A stretch of DNA of 29,132 nucleotides from Allomyces macrogynus ATCC 38327 (taxonomy: Eukaryota > Blastocladiomycota > Blastocladiomycetes > Blastocladiales > Blastocladiaceae), in assembly GCA_000151295.1 (NCBI GenBank), contig GG745344.1:610766-639897 (forward strand), in the 5' to 3' direction. Position 1 is the first letter of the stretch, and the number at the start of each line of letters is the position of its first letter. Positions 21,186 through 29,132 of this stretch are shown in pieces. A model generated the notes under the pieces. That model was not told the DNA's origin and searched no databases. It saw only the letters and a program-made list of their open reading frames with translations. The position numbers were made by a program, and so were the translations under genes.

Positions 21186-23687
21186 GGTGAGTTGGTTGGT
21201 TGCAGACAGTCTGTTGAGCGCGAGCGAGAGTCTGGAGCCGTCTGGAGAGCGAGGACCGTGGCGGCGCGTGCTGACTGTTGTGGTGATCAAGGCACAGCAA
21301 ACGTGCGGAGGCCAAGTCGAATCCGGCGCTTCGGCTCAAGACGCTCTCTCTCGCCGCCAAGTGGCGAGACGTGGCAACTTCTGCAGGCCAACCTTGCACC
21401 TCCACCGTTTTGTTGGTGCTTGGGGCCATGTTCTTCACATCATCTCAAGTCTCCACCAGCAAGAAATCAACAATTTCAACGAGAACCCTCTGCTCCTGGG
21501 CCAGCAGCAAGCAGGGATCGAATGGAGCAGCGGCAGTCCGCGACGGCAGTCCGGTTGCCACCACTGCAACGCGACCCTCCTCGAAGCCCGACGCGCATGG
21601 GTCGACGTCGATGACCCTGGTCCCTGGTCCCTGAGCCTGCAAGCGCAATGGATGTTCGACTACTGTGAAGTGCGCCGATCGCGGCAGTGTCGACAGCGTC
21701 GCCAGGTGAGCATGCCTGCCTTCCACGACGTCGCTGTTGTGCGGCTCCGCCAAGCACGCGAAGTGTCGTGGACTATCAAGCAACGACGAGTGCATCCGCG
21801 GGGAGCGACAGACGCTTGGCTGACGGTGCTTCTCCACCGGTTCACGTTTGCATATTTGCGGGGCCGGTCGTGATCCGCCTTTGTGCCCCGGTTGTGACGC
21901 ATTTGACGCGTGGGTCCTCCTGCCATCTAAAAGGCGGCGCCGGCGCGCCGCCCATGGTTCAGGGCAGCAAGAGAACGCGCTTCTTTTCCGCGACACTCGC
22001 ATTTTTGATTGGTTCACTTGCTGCACGAGTGCTTCAATAATGCACTGTCGGCCAGTCACGACAGCACCCGCGAAGACGGGCTCGTGACGTGCGCGCTGTG
22101 GTAACCAGACATGTTGGTCGTGTACTGCGTCTTGAGGTCGGGGAGGTAGCTTTGCGGAAAGGTACGGACGCACTAGAGATCTCCCGCGTTGCACCCAGAC
22201 GTGCATGAATAGTTTTCGTCACTGGCGACTGGAAAGACACACATGATGCTCCTCGACATTCAGTCGTGCTTCTCCACCCGACATCAATCCACGTTGTGAG
22301 CCTGAGCGTGCGGGCATGGTGCACAGTCAAAATGGAAGTCGGCCAAGAGGATCCGCTCAGAGAGAGCCGGACAGCGCGTTATTGTGATTGACCTTGATTT
22401 TTGGCGCTTCACTGACTGACGAACGTGGTATCGAGCCGGCTAGTCGTCAAATTTCGGCGGCACCGAACGCCAGAGCAAGTACCACTGGCGCGTCCTGTGT
22501 GGGGGCAAAACCGACGTCCAGTAGACGATGAGCTGCGTATAGCACCATTCACATAGCAGCCGTGGGATCGAGGTATGTACGACGCGTTCTGCCCTCGATG
22601 TCTCTCCACCTGAGCGCGTCTTCGATCTCAGGGTGATGGACGGTCAGCCGCGCAGGCTTGATATCCCGCGGTGACGTGCCCAACGCCAGATCCTACCAGC
22701 CCCTCCCGTGGCCAGCAGAGACCATCGGTACGCATTCGCGCGATCTTCCACTGCTCGACGCGCCATGGCCGTTTCGGCCCCACGCCGTTCTCTCCCGCCC
22801 GTGTCGTCGCAATCATGGACGCGCCGCCGCCACAGTATGGGCCGGCGCCACCCCCGCGCAGTCCACAACGCACTCGCGCTGATGCGCAGCTCCTCGCCGA
22901 CCTGTGCGATCCGCGAAGCCGGATCGTACATTCTCCCCATTCGTCCCTCTCCTCAGTTCCACTCGAATGCCGTTGAGGACCGTGCACACCGAGACTGGAG
23001 GTGCGCAGGCCGGGGGTGCGTGAGAGCGTGCGCCGTGTCGGGACGCTGCCGCAGAGTCGGTGAGGACGTTGTCTCGAAGAGCTCCTGCGCCCTTCGATAC
23101 CATGTGTACATCACGCGTCCCACTGCCTGCCGCAAGACGGTGATCAAGCTCGTATTTCGCGTCAGCAAACGAGCTCGGCCGCGTGCTTTGCGCAAAGGGT
23201 GCTGGTTTCCTGCGCGCGCCGTCGTCAATCAGGCCCTCGTTTGTTACCGTTCCGTCGTGCCTTTCGTCTTGCCGTTTGCCGCCTTGTTTTTCTTCTTCGT
23301 TCATTTGGTCATTTTCCATGGCGCAGCACACCGCGCGACCCAGCCGCTGCCGCTACAAAGCGAGTCGGTGAGTCGATGTGGCCCCGCAGGCCCTTCAGTT
23401 AGCAGCTACCGCCCCACCCCTTGGATTTCCTTGCTCGCGTCTCAACCGGAATCTCAAGATGTCTCGACGCGCTAGGCCATCTGTGGTCGAGAGCAAGACA
23501 CCCCTTTGCCTTGTCTCCACCACTTAGACAACGTGGCCATGAACATGGTCGCGACGCAGCACGCAACCGCCCTGACCAGTCGCGGCGCCGGCATCATGGC
23601 GCGCAATGACAAAATGAATAAAATCCGCCTCCATTTGATATAAATACACACGGCCGCTGCACGGGTCTCCTTCTCCTCCACCTTCTC
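21186..23687. other. Long stretch without a convincing gene
   Basis: About 2.5 kb between the ECT1 start and the EGT1 stop. Open frames on both strands lack third-position G/C bias and family similarity. One small ATG frame at 22815-22979 starts with a Pro-rich, coding-like 30 residues (MDAPPPQYGPAPPPRSPQR) but runs into random-looking sequence. ECT1 promoter elements should lie close to 21186. No terminal repeats, transposase fragments or tRNA were seen. Confidence 0.5.
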
Positions 23688-26338
23688 TCACTCCAGCACC
23701 ATTCGGAACCCAATAAACGCATACGGGTACCCCGGCTGGTACCAATTCCTGAACTCCTTCCTCTCCGCAATCTTCCGATGCGTCGCCCAACTCGCGCCCG
23801 CGACGACCGCGTGCCCACCATGCACGAAATCCGCGCTGTACCCTGGGTACATCGGGTCCGGTTCGAACCCGGGGAACCCCTTGAACGCCGTGCTCGTCCA
23901 CTCCCAGAGATTCCCCTTCCCGGTCTCGACGTCGGCCATCGCACAGGTGCCCCACTGGAGCCCGGCAAAGGCGACGTGCCGCGTGCCGTCGCGCGACGTC
24001 GGAAGCGCGTGGAGAGCTTGCATTTCGGCCTCGGTCGGGAGCCGGGCGTTGCAATCCTGGGTATGCGCGTACCACGACGCGTAGGCGTCCGCCAGAACGC
24101 ACGAGACGGCGACCGGGTGGTTCGCGACGGCGGTGGTGGTGGGGACCCACCCGTGGATCAGCGACCGGACTTCCCAACCGCCGGTGGAGGTGGCGCGCCA
24201 CGCGGCCGGCGTCAGTCGCTCCTGGTCAGCGGCGGGTTGCGCGGCGAGGAAGTGCGCGTACTCGCCGACCGACACGGGCCGCGCCTGGATTCGGCACGTA
24301 CCGATCGCGACTTGGTGTTCGGGGAACTCGTTGTCCCACCCGAACCCGGGCGAGTCGCGCGGCCGGCCGAGAGTGACGGTCTGTGCGGGCAGGGTGAGGA
24401 GGGACGCGGGCGCGAGTGGGGTCGGGTCGCGGTCGAGCGGGACGGCGGAAGTGGGGAGGTGGATGTAGGAGGGGGAGAGTTGCGCGACCATGTACATGAG
24501 CGTTTCGAGGTGCATGATCTCGTGCTCTAATAACAACGTGGGGAATGGATCAGTGTCAGTCGGCACTAGGGATGCCAGGAGAGAAAAAACGTACCAAACG
24601 CCAAATTCAACGCGTGCCGCTCCGCCTTACCCATATTCTCCTTTCCCGCGCGCTCCAAGACCGCACGCACCCGCGCGCGCGCGCGGTCCCGGTACTCGGC
24701 GATCCGGGCCACCTCGGGCCACGCGTCGGGCACCTCCGAGTGGTCGTGGCACCGGTCCGGGTCCTTCAAGTCCGGGTCGATCCCGCGTGTGAAGATGCGC
24801 GGGAACTCGTTGGGCCCGAGCGTCGGCTCACCGAGCACGGTCGCGATCTGCACGTCCGTGAAACACGGCGCGTGGCCGACATAGAACACGAGCGGGTGCC
24901 GCACATCAATTGGCGCGATGTTGAGCGCGGCGGGGTCAATGACGGTGTGCAGGACGTGGTCCCATGCGGCCCAGACGCGCGCCCACTCGTCGATGACCGG
25001 GAGCAAGGGCGTGGTGGTAGGTGGTGGAGTGGGCGCGTCGAGCGAGAGTGCGGCCGGCGCGAGCCACAGCAGCCGGTACTTGACGGGTCCCTGCGCTTCG
25101 TGCGTCCAGACGTGCGCCATCTGCCACTGGCTGCGCGAAACGAGTTCGAACAGGTCCCCCATGGCCCACTTGTACGAGTACTCGACGTGGACCAACTCGC
25201 CGCGCGTGAGCGTCACGTCAACAACGCCGTCAGGGGACCGCACGCGCAGCTCGCGGTTCGCACGCAGGTACACTTCGTGCCGCCCCATGTCTTGGTTATA
25301 CACGGGCGAAAACTCGAACGCGTCGCGCGGCAGGACGGCCGGCAAGTGAGTACCGATATGGTCCAGCAAGTTGAGCGCGAATGCGCGCGACACGCCGTGC
25401 GGGTCGTTGTAGGCGCGCGCGACCGTGGCCGGGTTGTTGCGTCCGTCGGCGCCGAGCACGAGCGACAAGTTCTCGACCGTCCCGCAGGCGCGGATTTGCG
25501 CAAGCATGCTCGACGCGTCGGCGCGCGTCAAGTTGCCAAGCGACGACCCGAGCCAGAGAACCAGCTTGTGCGAGACCGTGTCCTGCCGCTTGAGCCACGC
25601 GAGCCCGGCGTCGTAGGTGCCGACAAGACCGTGGAACGTGACGTGGTTCCAACCGCCCGCGGCGGTGCGCGGCGGGTGCTGCTCGAGCGCCGTCAACGAC
25701 CGCGCGAGCTCGCCGCGGTCCAGATCAAGCGCGTAAAACTGGAACGACTGAATTAGACCACGTTCGCGCCCGGCCGTCTCAAGCGCGCGTAACAGAATCG
25801 CCGTCTTGCGCATCGACCCGCACCCGAGTTCGAGCACGAGCGCGCCCTCGGGCAACGCGTTGGCGATTGCGCGCGCGGCACCACCCGAGTCGAGCAGACT
25901 CGCTTCGGATTCGGTCAGGTAGTACTCGGCCAGGTGCGTGATTTGCTCGAAGAGCTGCAGGCCACGCGCATCGTAGTGCAGAAACGCGGGCAGCGCGAAC
26001 CGGCATGTCGGAGAGGACGAGAGGGTGCGCCGGCCCGCGGATTCGGCTGGGTCGAGCTGCGACGCGTTGGGCTCGGTCGGCGCGCCCTGGGGGTCGCGGA
26101 ACGCGCTCCAGACGAGGTCTGCGACGGCCGGGAGGGTAGGCGCGGGGGTATCGGTGTCGGAGGCGCGGTCGGCAGCAGCAAGGTCGATCAGGTCGAGCGG
26201 CGGGGGCAGCGGCGCATGCTTGAGCGGCTTGGTGTGTCCGTTGATGACGGCGTGCCCTTTCTTGGTGGCATGGCCGTTGGCAGCGTGCCCGTTGGCCTTG
26301 GTCGAGGTACCATTGGTCGCGGTCGTTGAGCCCAGCAT
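23688..26338 (-). CDS. EGT1: Ergothioneine biosynthesis protein Egt1 (EgtD-EgtB fusion)
   Basis: Exons 26338-24595 and 24526-23688 join (intron 68 nt, GTACGT...TTAG, branch CTGAC) to 860 residues, typical for fungal Egt1. The N-terminal half trimethylates histidine to hercynine with SAM; the second half is a non-haem iron sulfoxide synthase that adds cysteine with O2. About residues 95-430 are the EgtD-like methyltransferase, with LVLELGCGSMRKTAILLRAL and LWLGSSLGNL. A DinB-like domain follows with HPLVFYVGHAPCF (His489) and HEIMHLE (His583, His587), the probable iron ligands. The C-terminal formylglycine-enzyme-type domain has GWDNEFPEHQV, RLPTEAEMQ, GNLWEWTSTAFKGFPGF and ends NWYQPGYPYAFIGFR. 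The order separates it from OvoA, where the methyltransferase is last. The intron falls exactly in the iron-binding motif, splitting the Glu codon before HEIMH. The first 45 residues are low-complexity (NGHAANGHATKKGH). Confidence 0.96.
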
Positions 26339-27588
26339 CGTGCACGGGTCCTGTTGGTGCTGTTACATCGAACAGCTCATCGCGGCTGGGGCCGGGCGCG
26401 CGTTTTATACCCGGCCGGCCCGACACGGCGGCGTGCACGGACTTGATCCGTCGCGTGCACCACGCTCGGTCCCATGGTGCGCCAGGCCAGGCCTGGCATC
26501 GAATCGATGCGCGTGGGGCGGCCCTGCGCGCGGCGCACGCGCTCGGTCAGCTTCAAGCACGTCCTGGGGCCGGCACCCCAACGTGTGTCGGCGCGGACGG
26601 ACCCAGGATGGCACAGCGCGTCTGGATCGGCGCGTGGCGCGTGGAACCGTCGGCCGAGACCGCGTGGTGGTGGTGATGTGCAGCCTGATGCCCAGCTCGT
26701 CGGCGTGTTGAGCCCGATGGCCAGCGCTCAGCATCCCGCGCGTTCTTGGCCTTGGATTTCACGCCCGCAGTCTTGCATTCGCGTCGGTTGGCACCCCGCG
26801 CGTTGCTCGTGGCGCGCGCCGGTTGCCCGTGCTGGCCGATGGTGGTCGTTGGTGCTGGTTTGGCCAAGCAGGCGCTCGGCAGAGAAGACGCGGTTGGTTT
26901 AGGCGCGGCCGCTGTGCCGAGATCAAGCGACCACCCCGCTGGCGCCGTCGTTGCATGTGGTGGCACGGTGGTGCCGGCCGTGATGGGGAGCGATCCTCGC
27001 GCGCGCCGCGTCGCACCAGCAGCGACCGCGGTGGTGGCCGTACGCGGCAAGCATCGGCGGCCGGCACGCCGGGCAGGCGCTGTGAGACAGTGCACGTGCC
27101 CGTGTGAGACGTTTGCGCCGTGCGCGGCTTGCCCCTGCGGTGGAGGTGCACGTGCCTGGCGCAAGCCACACGCACCGCGCCGGCAACATCGTTTTCCCAA
27201 ACGCAAAAGTTCGCCAACGACCTCGTCGTCGTCGTCGTCGACCTCGTCGACCTCGTCGCCGCCAGCGACTCGTCGTCTCCTCTTGCACTCCCGCCCGCCG
27301 TGCCGTCGCACAACACTGCGGCTGCACGCGCGCACCTGCTCCGCGCGCCACCACTGCGCGCGCCCGACTGCTGCAAGCCGTGCCCGCGGCCCAAGGCACC
27401 ACCATCACCGCCACGTCGACTCGCTGTTGCGTTCCCACCCAGCACCGCACTTTATCCGCAGCAGGCCGGCCTGTGCAACGAGCAACTCATTCAACTTGCG
27501 CACCAACGGCCGCAACCACCACCACGTTTTGCATCCCACGTTCAAGTACTTCCCAACACCCCGCTGACGCTGCACCACAACGACGACC
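26339..27588. other. Divergent intergenic region, EGT1 and kinase gene
   Basis: About 1.25 kb lies between two divergent starts, so it should carry both promoters and leaders. The sequence is very GC-rich and its open frames are Arg/Ala/Pro/His-rich without family similarity. Downstream of 27216 it becomes C-rich with few G, like the leader of the RasGEF gene. Confidence 0.6.
27223..27260 (+). repeat. CGT/CGTCGAC trinucleotide-rich microsatellite
   Basis: A run of GTC units is followed by two ACCTCGTCG units. It is non-coding, about 330 bases upstream of the kinase start. Confidence 0.8.
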
Positions 27589-29132
27589 ATGGCCCCGCAC
27601 GCCAACGCCAACGAGCCTGCGCACGACCCCATGCTCGTCGACGATGCCACGCTTTATGAGGACGTCGAGGACCTGACCCCAACCTCGGCGGCGCGCCCCA
27701 CCTCGGCCAACTCGCGACGCGCCTCGCGCACGCCCTCCAACACCTCCTCCACGAACCGCCGTCGTCGGTCGAGCGCGGGCGGCAATGGCGTCCCTGCCGC
27801 CTTCGCTACCACCAACGGTAACGGCTCGGCACCCTCGAGCAAGCGCAATTCCAAGCAGCTCGTGCAATCCACCCGGCGGCAACCGTTCCTCGCGCTCGGC
27901 TACGAGCTGCACGAGACGCTCGGCGAAGGCGAGTTTGGCAAGGTCAAGCTCGCCATTCACTCGGCAACGCGCACCAAAGTCGCCATCAAGGTCTTCAAGC
28001 GCTCCCGACTCGACGACGACGAGAAACGGCTGAAACTGCAGCGCGAGATTGATATCTTGCATTCGGTCGTGCACCAGTCGATTGTGCGCCTGTTCGACGT
28101 CGTCGAGACCGACGACTTGATTGGGCTCGTCATCGAGTACGCGTCCGGTGGTGAGCTGTTTGATTATATCTTGGCCAACCGGTGCTTGCCCGAGGACGAG
28201 GCGCGCCGGTTGTTTGCGCAGTTGGTCGAGGGCGTGCATTACATGCACTCGAGGAATGTCGTGCACCGCGACTTGAAGCTGGGTACGTGCTGCTGATGAT
28301 GATGGTGCGACGGCGGTTTTGTGCGAGTACCTCTCTCACCGCGCTCCTCTCGATCGTCGCAGAAAACCTCCTCCTGTCGAGCTCAAAGGACCTCGTCATC
28401 ATCGATTTCGGGTTCGCCAACCAGTTCCCGCCGCCTGGGTCGCCCGAACACCTGGCGACGCACCACCGCGCGTCGATCGCGTCCTCGATCATCTCCACCT
28501 GGGGCGGGTCCGCCGACCGCGCATTGCACGTGCCCGATCGGCACTTTCTCATGGCCACGTCGTGCGGGTCGCCGTGCTACGCGGCACCCGAACTCGTCAT
28601 TGCCGACGGGTACGTCGGCACCTCGGCCGACGTCTGGTCGTGTGGCGTTATCCTCTTCGCGATGCTCGCCGGGTACCTGCCGTTCGACGACGACCCGGAA
28701 AACCCGCAGGGAGACAACATCACGCTTCTCTACCGGTATATTCTCTCGGAGCCCACGCCGCTGCACTTCCCGCCGGAAATGGGCGACGACGCAAAGGATT
28801 TGATTGCGAGGATCTTGGTCCCAGACCCAGAACGCCGATTGACCATGGTCGAGGTCATCGAACACCCGTGGCTCGCGCCGTACCGCGCCGTGCTCGACGT
28901 TGATTACGAGGCACCGCCGCGCGTGCCAGAAAAGGACGCCGGGGCTGCTGCTGCTGCGCAGGCTGCACCGGTCCCGCGCGCATCGTTGCTCGCGACCGCG
29001 GCGGCGAACCGCGCGTCGGCGCTGTACGTGCCCGCGGCCGCGTCCGCCGAAACCGTGCTCGCGCCCGCGGCCGAAGGAATGGGGCCGGCACCGCTGGCGC
29101 GGCCCACGTCCGCTGTGGCGTCCCGCCCGACG
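27589..29132 (+). CDS. KIN4: Kin4/Frk1-type serine/threonine kinase, 3' end cut by window
   Basis: Exons 27589-28282 and 28363 to the window end (intron 80 nt, GTACGT...GCAG, splitting the Glu codon of HRDLKLEN). 488 residues are seen with no stop. Residues 1-100 are a Ser/Asn/Arg-rich tail. The kinase domain starts at about 105: Gly loop LGEGEFGKVKL, ATP Lys134 (VAIKVFK), catalytic Asp228 (HRDLK), metal Asp246 (DFG), then TSCGSPCYAAPELV, DVWSCGVILFAMLAGYLPFD and VPDPERRLTMVEVIEHPWL. DDDPENPQGDNITLLYRYI with the PCYAAPELV segment is characteristic of the fungal Kin4/Frk1 (CAMKL) group. In yeast Kin4 guards spindle position; the role here is not proved. About 50 residues separate DFG from TSCGSP, roughly twice the usual number. 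An Ala/Pro-rich tail follows. The start is in ACCATGG. Confidence 0.9.

Noticed and set aside
22708..23475. 255-codon open frame on the + strand, and a 253-codon frame at 21445-22206 (-)
   Set aside because: Both lack coding bias and recognisable domains, and several overlapping frames are open in the same place.
26553..27567. Long overlapping frames on both strands between EGT1 and the kinase gene
   Set aside because: The products are dominated by Arg, Ala, His and Pro, include microsatellite translations, and overlap each other on both strands.
1..29132. Biosynthetic cluster, defence system or mobile island
   Set aside because: The genes serve unrelated housekeeping and signalling roles on both strands with separate promoters. 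No transposase, integrase, CRISPR array or secondary-metabolite core enzyme is visible.

Overview
The window is nuclear DNA from a GC-rich eukaryote, most likely a fungus. The genes carry short spliceosomal introns (53-99 nt), codons are strongly G/C at third positions, and several families are fungal in character: an EgtD-EgtB fused Egt1, a Kin4/Frk1-type kinase, an archaeal/fungal-type aspartate-semialdehyde dehydrogenase, and a 130-residue uS8/Rps22. Nearly every intron has the donor GTACG(T/C) and many have the branch site CTGAC. An early-diverging, possibly zoosporic fungus would fit, but that placement is inference.

Layout. 1-2778: no recognisable gene, only simple repeats and a cluster of TTACCGC sites. 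2779-5809 (+): Ras guanine-nucleotide exchange factor. 6419-9862 (-): six-exon multi-pass membrane class 3 lipase. 9863-11407: gene-free, with a G-quadruplex-prone tract and a decayed duplication. 11408-14815 (-): ubiquitin-activating enzyme E1. 15271-15744 (-): ribosomal protein uS8. 16722-17257 and 17682-18128 (+): tandem pair of small TMEM254/DUF4499-like membrane proteins, both ending in KKAQ. 18311-19510 (-): aspartate-semialdehyde dehydrogenase. 19854-21185 (-): ethanolamine-phosphate cytidylyltransferase. 21186-23687: no convincing gene. 23688-26338 (-): Egt1, ergothioneine synthesis. 27589-29132 (+): Kin4-like kinase, cut by the window end.

The genes do not form a pathway or cluster. 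They are independent housekeeping and signalling genes (Ras signalling, lipid turnover, ubiquitin activation, translation, amino-acid synthesis, phosphatidylethanolamine synthesis, thiol antioxidant, mitotic-type kinase). I saw no CRISPR array, operon, rRNA, tRNA, virus or intact transposon.

I did not find a clearly new system. The points most worth a second look are the unusual 5' splice-site consensus, the tandem TMEM254-like pair with unresolved starts and a shared upstream palindromic motif, the architecture and one unresolved frame junction of the membrane lipase, and insertions in the kinase activation segment and in the dehydrogenase.
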